The translations under genes were made by a program, and so were the position numbers. Of a stretch of 64,000 bases of DNA, positions 37,168 to 44,307 are shown in pieces. The notes below the pieces were generated by a model that worked only from the letters and a program-made list of their open reading frames with translations, did not search any database and was not told where the DNA came from. This stretch comes from CAWFYI01 sp963820105 (GTDB taxonomy: Bacteria > Patescibacteriota > Saccharimonadia > Saccharimonadales > UBA4665): NCBI GenBank assembly GCA_963820105.1, contig CAWFYI010000001.1, forward strand, positions 124,001-188,000. The letters run 5' to 3'. Each line of letters starts with the position of its first letter. The first letter of the stretch is position 1.

Positions 37168-37605
37168 ATGAATCAACAACCATACCAACTTTCTGAAAGC
37201 GTAAAAATACTAAAAACGAATGACATTTACAATGTATACATCACCAAAGACAATGTATATTTTGTAGCGATTGACAAATGTTCACCTGCGCTCAAGAAGC
37301 TCAAGCGTACGTACGCAAGCATTAATCGTGCCGGCATATACTTCGGCGCCTTAGGTGCACTCATCACGGCCATACCTACCGAGATCTTTGTTATGCCCAA
37401 AATTAAACGAGAGCGTGAAGCCGTCTTAGATAACCTGCGTAACGTCAGCCTAGACGAACTGAATAGGTTACCAGGATATGGTGCGCCCAAGCACGACGTT
37501 CAGTTCGAAGAACGCAAAAAGGACCGCTATAGAGTGCATATGGGCGAAAACTGGCTTCTTCTTGACGGTCAGAGTGCTCGTGATTTGCAATCAGCGATAC
37601 AGTAG
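37168..37605 (+). CDS. Hypothetical protein between repeat copies A and B
   Basis: 145 residues. Beta-rich N-terminus (VKILKTNDIYNVYITKDNVYFVAID), a hydrophobic segment (AGIYFGALGALITAIPTEIFV, near 55-75), a charged middle and a beta-rich end (RYRVHMGENWLLLDG). It may be a membrane-associated PH-like protein; I do not recognise it. TATGAT at 37156-37161 lies six bases before the ATG, supporting a real, leaderless gene. Confidence 0.6.
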   Translation: MNQQPYQLSESVKILKTNDIYNVYITKDNVYFVAIDKCSPALKKLKRTYASINRAGIYFGALGALITAIPTEIFVMPKIKREREAVLDNLRNVSLDELNRLPGYGAPKHDVQFEERKKDRYRVHMGENWLLLDGQSARDLQSAIQ

Positions 37606-37691
37606 TCTAGTCTTTTTATATCTGTTAAAGCATACTTTGCTAGCATTTGTATAAAGTTACAATTTCAGCAACAATGCTACACCAATATGAC

Positions 37692-37822
37692 ACCTAAAAA
37701 AGCTCCCATGATCAGGAACTTTTGTTTATTGATCCGGTCAACGGTTTCAACTTAGGTCCGGATATGTAGGTCTAACGAGACAAAAAGAGCTAATTTCTTG
37801 ATTGAAGCGACGGCTATAACTT
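37692..37822 (+). repeat. Imperfect direct repeat, copy B
   Basis: Second copy of the tRNA-Gly 3' flank sequence. The terminator hairpin is mutated (AGCTCCC...GGAACT), while the middle (TTATTGATCCG, CGGTTTCAAC) and the end (TTTCTTGATTG, ACGGCTATAACTT at 37810-37822) are well kept. Its last two bases overlap the stop of the ImmA-like gene. The rest of the 37606-37820 gap shows nothing else except AATGCTACACCA at 37673-37684, which recurs at 40986-40997. Confidence 0.6.
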
Positions 37823-38492
37823 ATATCTGATTGGTTGCGTAAGTCGATGGTTTAACGTAGGGCGGCACCAGGATAGCATAGTTTTCTTTAGAAATAGTAT
37901 TGTGGAATGCATGATTCACCTTTGCGATTTGACGAAGCAGGGCATCAACCGAAACCAAAAATATTGCCGCTAGGGCTCTCACGACTTTCTGGATTATACT
38001 GTCGGTCAATTCACTACCGCTTTCGGCTTTGAGCAGTTTGTCAATCTCCGCATTTAATAAAGTAGTCGGCATTAACAAGTGGCCGGCCAGCGAATAGGCC
38101 TGGTCTTCGATTGTCGTCAGGTTCTCAGCGCTTACTGCATTGTGGAATGCTTCATACGAGTCAGTATCTGATATAGGAAACTGCTCTAGATGGGCGGTGT
38201 GTAGAATCCGATGGCTCAACTCGTGAGCGATACCAAATCTAGCGCGGTCAACTTGTGTCTCAAACACGTTCTGGTCCATTACGATAACCTCGCAGTTATC
38301 TGCTATAAACGTTTCCGTATCTTTAAGCGAAGTTAAGCCGGGCACAATAAGCAGCCCAACGCCTTCTTTGTCACATATTTTCTCAATGTGTATGGGTAAT
38401 AAGCCTTGCTGGCCGTGTTTCTTTAGGAAAGCTGACGCTATCATGGACAGCTCTTCATCAGAGATTATAGGTACATAGGGAGGAGTATCCAT
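37821..38492 (-). CDS. ImmA/IrrE-family zinc metallopeptidase
   Basis: 223 residues. The zinc site is H90-E-L-S-H94 in FGIAHELSHRILH, and the following EDQAYSLAGHLLMP (Glu129) is the family's third-ligand helix. ImmA-type peptidases cleave a partner XRE repressor and so switch on phage, ICE or defence genes. Here the start overlaps the stop of the XRE gene by one base (TAATG), so the two are translationally coupled and probably functionally paired. Confidence 0.88.
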   Translation of the reverse strand: MDTPPYVPIISDEELSMIASAFLKKHGQQGLLPIHIEKICDKEGVGLLIVPGLTSLKDTETFIADNCEVIVMDQNVFETQVDRARFGIAHELSHRILHTAHLEQFPISDTDSYEAFHNAVSAENLTTIEDQAYSLAGHLLMPTTLLNAEIDKLLKAESGSELTDSIIQKVVRALAAIFLVSVDALLRQIAKVNHAFHNTISKENYAILVPPYVKPSTYATNQI

Positions 38493-38869
38493 TACTCAGT
38501 TTTCTCTCCGATCAGAAGGCTAGTAAGTTGCTCGATATCGTCTTCTGTCAGCTTATCTTTGCGCATCTTGCGATAGAAAACCGGTAAAAATCGGGGAACA
38601 ACTGGATTGGCGTAGGTGTCTTCTGGTACAGACCTACGACTTGCGGCTGCTAGATCCGAGAACTCAATCCAAGTTTCTGAGCCTAGCTGTATAGAGTACG
38701 CCTTTGACAAGGCTTTAAGCTTATCGATGTCAGAAGGGGGGGTGATTAGCCCATTCTCGAGACGTGATATGTAGGCCACGTCATAACCGGTGTTTTGGCA
38801 GAGTTGTCTTAGTGTTAGGTCTAGCCCTAGCCTACGCTCTTTGATGAAGCCAGTGAAGGTAGTATGCAT
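38492..38869 (-). CDS. XRE-family transcriptional repressor
   Basis: 125 residues from the ATG at 38869, chosen because AAAGGAG lies eight bases upstream; the ATG-like start at 38926 would lie in the promoter. HTH_3 domain at residues about 10-65 (RRLGLDLTLRQLCQNTGYDVAYISRLENGL). The C-terminal 55 residues are unassigned and could be the site cut by the neighbouring peptidase. Promoter TTGACT (38926-38921), 18-base spacer, TATGAT (38902-38897), covered by an operator-like palindrome. Confidence 0.87.
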   Translation of the reverse strand: MHTTFTGFIKERRLGLDLTLRQLCQNTGYDVAYISRLENGLITPPSDIDKLKALSKAYSIQLGSETWIEFSDLAAASRRSVPEDTYANPVVPRFLPVFYRKMRKDKLTEDDIEQLTSLLIGEKTE

Positions 38870-38888
38870 GCTTTTTTGCTCCTTTACG

Positions 38889-38919
38889 ATGTTGTTATCA
38901 TAGTACAACATTACAACAT
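38889..38919. promoter_or_regulatory. Operator at the XRE/ImmA promoter
   Basis: ATGTTGT (38889-38895) and ACAACAT (38905-38911) form a palindrome across the -10; a further half-site ACAACAT lies at 38913-38919. The core TGTTG-N11-CAACA is the same as at the divergent promoter. It predicts autoregulation by the XRE protein. Confidence 0.7.
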
Positions 38920-38958
38920 AAGTCAATAACCCACCTCTTATAGTAAAAATTTTTCAGC

Positions 38959-38989
38959 TGTTGTATTTGAAAATCAACACTGCTATAAT
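38959..38989 (+). promoter_or_regulatory. Promoter and operator of the ubiquitin-like operon
   Basis: TTGTAT (38961-38966), 17-base spacer, TATAAT (38984-38989). TGTTG (38959-38963) and CAACA (38975-38979), 11 bases apart, overlap the -35, so repressor binding should block transcription. AAAGGAG at 39015-39021 serves the ATG at 39028. Confidence 0.7.
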
Positions 38990-39027
38990 AAAAAATGTGG
39001 TCTTAATGTAACAGAAAGGAGCCAATT

Positions 39028-39276
39028 ATGGCAGCAGAAACCCACAAGAAGACATACAAAATTTATGTTGACGGCGTTGAGAAGACTGTCGATCACGACG
39101 TTCTTACCTATGATGAGGTTGTACGCCTATTCATTGCGCAACCGGTCGAAGGTACTATTTATGCAGTGAGCTTTGAGCACGCCAAGGACCCACACGAGGG
39201 GGAACTTGTCTCTGGCCAGTCGGTTGTTATTAAGAACAACACGGAGTTCGATGTCGATGACACTGGTCGATCTTAG
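39028..39276 (+). CDS. Ubiquitin-like protein (multiubiquitin family, single domain)
   Basis: 82 residues, one beta-grasp domain. KTYKIYVDGVEKTVDHDVLTYDEVVRLFI followed by EGTIYAVSFEHA and the end GELVSGQSVVIKNNTEFDVDDTGRS follows the pattern of the prokaryotic multiubiquitin family (N-terminal hairpin, helix, GQSV...F.V close). The C-terminus is TGRS rather than GlyGly, which is usual for this family but leaves the conjugation end uncertain. It overlaps the E1-like gene by 20-26 bases. Inferred role: protein tag activated by the E1-like partner in a conflict or defence setting. Confidence 0.8.
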   Translation: MAAETHKKTYKIYVDGVEKTVDHDVLTYDEVVRLFIAQPVEGTIYAVSFEHAKDPHEGELVSGQSVVIKNNTEFDVDDTGRS

Positions 39277-40430
39277 TCCTGATCTCGCCAGATTGGTTGA
39301 GGAGGAGTATGACATTGAGGTGCGGGATGGCAACTTACTCATCCATCACGTACCCTATGTGAACAGCGCAGGTGAAATTGCACGGTGCATCCTTGTCTCA
39401 GAGCTTTCGACCAACGGTGAGCGAACAATCGTGCCTGGTCGGCATGAAATTTGGATTGTCGGTGAAGTGCCATACGATCACGAGGGCAACAAGATTAAGA
39501 TCATCGTTGATGAAAATCAGGTCGACTACGGCGGCGGGCTCGTAGCGTGTTGTCGGCTATCGGGCAAACCGAGTGGCGAGATGCCAAAGGATTATCACCA
39601 AAAAATCACCAATTACGTTCTCAACGTCTTAGGACCGTCTGTACGAGCAATCGATCCGAAGGTTACGCACAAGAACGCACCACCCCGAGAGCGGTCTGAG
39701 GAGGAGTCCGTCTTCCGCTACCATGACTCGGCGTCAAGTCGCTCCGGATTGAGCGCGGTAACCGGTAAGCTAAAGCTTGGCAAGGTCACCATTGTCGGTA
39801 TCGGCGGAACCGGTTCTTACATCTTGGACTTAATCGCTAAGACACCGATTAATGAGATTCACCTGTTCGACGACGATGTGCTCTACGCCCACAATGTCTT
39901 TCGCGCTCCCGGGGCGGCCGGCGCTCGAAGAGGTACGAGAAACCCCTACCAAGGTCGCATACTTCGCTGCCAAGTATAACGTAATGCGACGCAACATTAT
40001 TCCCCATCCTGCTCGGATTACCGAGGACAACATTGATGAGCTTAGCGGCATGGATTTCGTATTCCTGTCGATGGACGCAGGTCCGACGAAGCGGACTATC
40101 ATCGAGTACCTGCAACAGCATGAGATCTCGTTCGTTGACTGTGGCATGGGAGTCCAGCGTCAGGAGAACTCGCTCCGCGGTAAAGTGCGCGTCACCGCCG
40201 GAACCATTGGTCACTACGACCATCTATCGCACCGCGTTTCGTATGCTGACGTGAACGCCAATGAGTACGACTGGAATATTCAGACCGCTGACCTGAATAT
40301 GATGAATGCAGCAATGGCAGTTTTGAAGTGGAAAAAGAGCGTCGGCTATTATGTCGACACTAAACACGAACTGAACAGCATATACGTTGTCGTAAGCAAC
40401 CAGATGTTGAGCGGGGATATAGCTGAATGA
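39251..40430 (+). pseudogene. E1-like ThiF-family adenylyltransferase with N-terminal domain, one apparent +1 frameshift
   Basis: Start at ATG 39251 or 39257 within the end of the Ubl gene. Segment 1 (to about 39915) and segment 2 (from about 39921) join into about 390 residues if one base in 39911-39920 is removed. Residues 1-160 (LARLVEEEYDIEVRDGNLLIHHVPYVN..., SVFRYHDSASSRSG) are the extra domain that precedes ThiF in multiubiquitin-linked E1 proteins (DUF6791-like, possibly E2-like; no clear catalytic Cys). The adenylation domain has VGIGGTGSY, HLFDDD, HNVFRAPG (Arg finger), TKVAYF and LSMDAG. It has no E1-type CxxC zinc pairs. Predicted to adenylate the Ubl C-terminus. The stop overlaps the next start (ATGA). 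Confidence 0.8.
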
Positions 40431-40834
40431 AACAGTCTACCTTTATCCCACAATTCGTGGAGACTGTTCCTGAAAAACTTGAGAAAGGGCGGCTATACAT
40501 CTCGATCCACTTCCGAACCGCCTCCCACCTGTGCGCATGCGGCTGCGGTACAAAAGTGGTCACTCCGATTAAGCCTGCGAAGTGGGCACTAACTTACGAC
40601 GGTGAGACAGTATCTCTTTGGCCTTCGATTGGGCGGTGGCAGCTGCCATGCAAATCTCACTATATAATCCGTCAGAATAAGGTGCTCTGGCGGCGCGCTT
40701 TTAATAAGGAAGAAATGAAAGAGGTACTCACACAGGACGCACACGACCTAAGCGATTACTACCGAAACCGCCGAAAGGTTGGTTTAGGTGATGAAGTCGA
40801 GACAAACGAACGTCCACACGATGTGGATGAATAA
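40427..40834 (+). CDS. DUF6527-type Cys/His-rich protein of the ubiquitin-like operon
   Basis: 135 residues. A putative zinc site is formed by Cys36-x-Cys38-x-Cys40 (CACGCGTKVV) and Cys75-x-x-His78 (PCKSHYII), around the motif WALTYDGETVSLWPSIGRW; this pattern is what I know as DUF6527, found beside multiubiquitin and E1-like genes. Its role is not established; a treble-clef-like or E3-like/binding role would fit but is inference. It overlaps the E1-like gene by four bases and is the last gene of the cassette. Confidence 0.72.
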   Translation: MKQSTFIPQFVETVPEKLEKGRLYISIHFRTASHLCACGCGTKVVTPIKPAKWALTYDGETVSLWPSIGRWQLPCKSHYIIRQNKVLWRRAFNKEEMKEVLTQDAHDLSDYYRNRRKVGLGDEVETNERPHDVDE

Positions 40835-40895
40835 GTGCTTATCGAGCTTCTCATAATTAGCCGAGAAACGCACCCATGTTAGAACGGTCGCCAAA

Positions 40896-40908
40896 AAGTT
40901 ATAACCGT
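40896..40908 (-). repeat. Inverted copy of the ACGGTTATAACTT motif
   Basis: On the minus strand it reads as the 13-base end of copy A (37023-37035) and, with one change, of copy B (37810-37822). Copies B and this one lie in inverted orientation just outside the XRE/ImmA/Ubl cassette. The core GTTATAAC is itself a palindrome, so part of the match is cheap. The 206-base gap 40835-41040 also holds AATGCTACACCA (40986-40997). Confidence 0.4.
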
Positions 40909-41040
40909 ATAACATTATGAAGTTCTGACCCAACTTAGATTTCAGCCCTTTGACCACTTATAATTGTAGCTACACTTTGGTTAATAATGCTACACCAGAC
41001 ATACGATAAGTCGACTTACTCGTTTTGATATACTGAAACC

Positions 41041-41250
41041 ATGCAGAAAATAGCTACGCGGGTGTTTATCTATGCCTCAATCGCCTTCGGTATCTTAGGT
41101 ATTTTGGTGGTTCTTACATCTTCGGAGAGGGATATTGATAACTCCGATTTGAACAAGCTGTTGATGAAACTTCTGATGATAACCGTTTTTATCATCCTGC
41201 CCTCATTCGCGTTAAGCGTTGCCAGTAAGTATTTAAATGGTAAATCTTAG
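41041..41250 (+). CDS. Small two-helix membrane protein, unknown
   Basis: 69 residues with two hydrophobic helices (VFIYASIAFGILGILVVL and LLMITVFIILPSFALSVA) separated by a charged loop. TATACT at 41029-41034 six bases before the ATG supports a leaderless gene. No family recognised. Confidence 0.6.
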   Translation: MQKIATRVFIYASIAFGILGILVVLTSSERDIDNSDLNKLLMKLLMITVFIILPSFALSVASKYLNGKS

Positions 41251-41278
41251 TTCAAACTTGCTGACGTACTTTTAGCTC

Positions 41279-42811
41279 ATGCTACAAGACGAGGCGTTAG
41301 ATATTTTGAAGTTGGGGCACAACGTGTACCTGACCGGTGCTGCCGGCAGCGGCAAAACTTACGTGCTCAACCAGTACATTAAGTACTTACGCGAGAATCA
41401 TATCGTCGTTGGCGTGACAGCCAGCACGGGAATTGCCGCCACGCACATGAACGGCATGACCATACATTCATGGGCCGGCTTAGGGATTGGCGAATCGATT
41501 GATATCGAACGCATCCTGACCAAATCCAGTCTCAAAAAGCGCATGGCCGAAGCACGGGTCTTGATTATTGATGAAGTGTCGATGCTTGATGGACATATAC
41601 TCGACGCGGTCGATACCATTACGCGGGCCTTCAAAAATCAGTCAAAACCGTTTGGCGGCTTACAGGTAGTGTTGAGCGGGGACTTGTTTCAACTGCCGCC
41701 GGTGACACGATCCGGGGAGCCGTTTTTTGTATTTGATTCCGCGGCTTGGAAATCAATGGGTCTCAAGATATGTTACCTGGAAGAGCAGCATCGCCAGGAC
41801 GACAGCAACCTTCTGGGTATCCTCGGCGCCATACGCTCTAACAGTGTTGATGAGGCGCACTTCGAGGAGCTTAGCGAACGCATGAAACCGGCGCCGGGCG
41901 GCGAGGACATCATAAAGCTGTATACCCATAATGCCCATGTGGATGACATCAATACGACAGAACTTGGCAAATTGAAAACCGAAGCCAAGACTTATCATAT
42001 GACCAGCCGCGGGCGGCAGAACGCGGTCGAATCGCTAATCAACCGGTGCCTGGCGCCCGAGCAACTGCTTCTCAAAGTTAACTCCGAGGTCATGTTCGTG
42101 GCCAACAATCCGGCCAAGCAGTTTTATAACGGCACGCTCGGCAAGGTCGTTAAATTCAATGACGACAATCAGCCGGTCGTGCAGACCAAACATCGGCTGA
42201 TAACCGTTGACGAACATACCTGGAAGACGGAAGACGGCGACCGAACTATCGCCGAAGTCACCCAGCTACCACTGCGGTTGGCCTGGGCGATTACCATTCA
42301 TAAGAGCCAGGGTATGAGCCTGGACGCCGCGGAGATAGACCTGTCCAAGTCGTTTGAGCCGGGCATGGGCTACGTGGCTTTGTCGCGGGTCAGAAGTATC
42401 GAAGGGCTGTACATCAAGGGCATCAATAATATGGCGATGGTGGTCAATCCGCAGATCATTGAGTTGGACGTGAAGCTGAAGGCCCGGTCCGAGCAAGCGA
42501 TTTCCGGACTAAAGACAATCGGCAAAGAAACGATTGAGCGGCACCATCAGACTGTCCGCCGCGCTTTGCGGCCTGAAGAAGACAGGTTGCTGGAAGATTA
42601 TGATAAAGAAGTCTTTAAGAAGTTAAAGGCATGGCGCACCAAACAGGCCGCGGGCCAGAGCGTGCCGGCCTATGTAATTTTGCCCGATAAGACGCTGAAG
42701 TTAATCGCCGCCATACAGCCGAAGGATACCCAGCAGTTATCGCGCATTAGCGGTATCGGTCCCCAAAAGCTGGAAAAATACTCGGCAGATATTCTCAAGT
42801 TAATGAAATGA
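41279..42811 (+). CDS. PIF1/RecD-like SF1B helicase with C-terminal HRDC domain
   Basis: 510 residues. Walker A GAAGSGKT (20-27), motif II IIDEVSML, motif III LSGDLFQLPPV, EEQHRQDD, and motifs V/VI TIHKSQGMSLDAAEIDL and GYVALSRVRSIEGLYI. Residues about 430-510 form an HRDC domain (LKAWRTKQAAGQSVPAYVILPDKTLKLIAAIQP). PIF1-like helicases unwind R-loops, G-quadruplexes and forked DNA; the HRDC fusion is a bacterial variant. The stop is the joint to a truncated reductase gene. Confidence 0.9.
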   Translation: MLQDEALDILKLGHNVYLTGAAGSGKTYVLNQYIKYLRENHIVVGVTASTGIAATHMNGMTIHSWAGLGIGESIDIERILTKSSLKKRMAEARVLIIDEVSMLDGHILDAVDTITRAFKNQSKPFGGLQVVLSGDLFQLPPVTRSGEPFFVFDSAAWKSMGLKICYLEEQHRQDDSNLLGILGAIRSNSVDEAHFEELSERMKPAPGGEDIIKLYTHNAHVDDINTTELGKLKTEAKTYHMTSRGRQNAVESLINRCLAPEQLLLKVNSEVMFVANNPAKQFYNGTLGKVVKFNDDNQPVVQTKHRLITVDEHTWKTEDGDRTIAEVTQLPLRLAWAITIHKSQGMSLDAAEIDLSKSFEPGMGYVALSRVRSIEGLYIKGINNMAMVVNPQIIELDVKLKARSEQAISGLKTIGKETIERHHQTVRRALRPEEDRLLEDYDKEVFKKLKAWRTKQAAGQSVPAYVILPDKTLKLIAAIQPKDTQQLSRISGIGPQKLEKYSADILKLMK

Positions 42812-42818
42812 CCTTGGC

Positions 42819-43259
42819 GTGCCATTTGATCTGCTGCTCGGCAGGAAGACGTATGAGATATTCGCTTCATATTGGCCCAAGCAAAAAGGCATGGTGGCCG
42901 ACCCGTTCAATAAAGCTAAAAAATACGTGGTATCGGATGAACCGATAGACCTTACATGGAAAGAATCGATTCTTATAGATGATGACGCCGCGGCCAAGCT
43001 CAAGGCTTTGAAAAAAGAGGACGGCCCGCAGTTTCACGTATGGGGCAGCAGCGTGCTTAACCAGACACTCCTGAAGAACGATCTGGTTGATGAGCTGCGG
43101 CTCAGGATATATCCCGTTACGCTCGGGCCCGGAAAGCGTTTGTTCGCGGAGGGAACGATCCCCGCCGCTTTTAAGCTACTGGATACCCAGCCTTTGCCAA
43201 GCGGCATCATCCTGGCCAACTACAAAAGAGCCGGCGAAGTTAAGACCGGGTCGTTCTAG
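42819..43259 (+). pseudogene. RibD_C/dihydrofolate-reductase-like protein, 5' truncated
   Basis: 146 residues from GTG. VPFDLLLGRKTYEIFASYWP, HVWGSSVLNQTLLKNDLVDELRL and YPVTLGPGKRLF are the middle and end of the small RibD_C reductase family. Full members carry about 40-60 further N-terminal residues with the nicotinamide-binding strand (S-L-D-G). Here the recognisable reading starts at 42810 (DLGVPFD) and is cut by a stop at 42804-42806 inside the helicase end, so the 5' part has been lost. Possibly a fragment left by a recombination event. Confidence 0.7.
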
Positions 43260-43319
43260 CTATTGCACAAAGCTAGACCTCGAGCATGCCGTGGAGTATC
43301 ATTAATGTAGGATTACACT

Positions 43320-43517
43320 ATGACAGCGAAGAACTGGACAACATTATTCAAAGACTATAAGGGCCAGTGGGTGGCCCTTAAAGATGACGAAACTACCGTT
43401 ATAGCGTCAGGCAATAAACTGCCTGAAGTTATTCGTAAGGCTACCGACAAGGGATACGATAAGCCTATCCTTACGAAAGTGCCAAAGAAAGATATGACGT
43501 ATATAGGTTCATTGTGA
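43320..43517 (+). CDS. DUF5678-like small protein
   Basis: 65 residues, WVALKDDETTVIASGNKLPEVIRKATDKGYDKPILTKVP fits the DUF5678 pattern of short proteins found next to retropepsin-like genes. Function unknown. The stop overlaps the GTG start of the next gene by four bases. Confidence 0.68.
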   Translation: MTAKNWTTLFKDYKGQWVALKDDETTVIASGNKLPEVIRKATDKGYDKPILTKVPKKDMTYIGSL

Positions 43518-43921
43518 GCCGCGGCCTCATCTTTCCATACAAACAAATTGATGGCCGTTTGCGTCCTATAATTCCCATAGAGCTAAAACATACAACAATA
43601 GTACGCTATGAAGTGCTGGTAGATTCAGGCGCGGATACTTGCATCATCCCGGGCGACATCGGGCGTGCAATGGGAATTGACGTTGAATCTGGAACTCCTT
43701 TTGAATTAGGAGGCGTAACAGGGCAAAAGCAGACCGGCTATTTTCATTCAGTGACCCTTAAGGTGGGCAAGCATAGCTACCGAACAAAGGTTGGATTTAT
43801 GGATAATATGCGGGAAGGCTCTTTTGGAATGGTGGGGCAAAAGGGCTTTTTTGACCGCTTTGCCATCAAGTTTGATTACGCTGAGCGCAAGCTAATATTG
43901 CATAAGAAGCAATGGGTTTAA
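43514..43921 (+). CDS. Retropepsin-like aspartic protease
   Basis: 135 residues starting at GTG (GTGA overlap with the DUF5678 gene). The catalytic motif is DSGAD in VLVDSGADTCIIPGDIGRAMG, with the family's second hydrophobic-GG loop (ELGGVTGQ) and IGRAMGI. Single-domain proteins of this type act as homodimers, one Asp from each. No signal or membrane segment, so cytosolic. The substrate is unknown. Confidence 0.8.
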   Translation: MSRGLIFPYKQIDGRLRPIIPIELKHTTIVRYEVLVDSGADTCIIPGDIGRAMGIDVESGTPFELGGVTGQKQTGYFHSVTLKVGKHSYRTKVGFMDNMREGSFGMVGQKGFFDRFAIKFDYAERKLILHKKQWV

Positions 43922-43928
43922 AAAAGCT

Positions 43929-44297
43929 ATGACCAAAGACATCGAACCTCGCGTCTATAGGCAAAGGATCGTCCTGGAGGGGCATTACGACATTGAATTT
44001 GACGGTGACGTGATGAAGAAGTTCCTGAACAAGCTGTCTAAAGAAATAGATATGCGAATTTTTGCAGGGCCTTTTTGCTACCCGCCGGATCGCTGGAACG
44101 ACCCCGACGGCATACCGTTGCAAGATTGGAATGGCTTCGTGATGTGGCTGGAGTCGGGCAGTCATTGCTACGTGTTCCCCAAGGTCAAATTCTTTACCGT
44201 CGATGCCTACAGCTGTAAACCGTTTAAGTCCGAGAGCGTTGCCACCTTCACCAAGACTTTCTTCCAATCCGACGATATGCAATTTAGAGAGGTGTGA
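43929..44297 (+). CDS. S-adenosylmethionine decarboxylase-like protein
   Basis: 122 residues. RQRIVLEGHYDIEFDGDVMKKFLNKL and the end WLESGSHCYVFPKVKFFTVDAYSCKPF resemble prokaryotic SpeD/SpeH (ESGSH near the processing site; the SpeH consensus ends VDIFTCG). Whether the Ser self-cleaves to pyruvoyl cannot be told. No spermidine synthase lies nearby, so a polyamine role is uncertain. Confidence 0.5.
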   Translation: MTKDIEPRVYRQRIVLEGHYDIEFDGDVMKKFLNKLSKEIDMRIFAGPFCYPPDRWNDPDGIPLQDWNGFVMWLESGSHCYVFPKVKFFTVDAYSCKPFKSESVATFTKTFFQSDDMQFREV

Positions 44298-44307
44298 GAC
44301 CCTGCTT

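Noticed and set aside
36920..37171. 83-codon ORF after tRNA-Gly
   Set aside because: It starts inside the terminator hairpin and runs through repeat copy A; no start signal and no protein-like composition.
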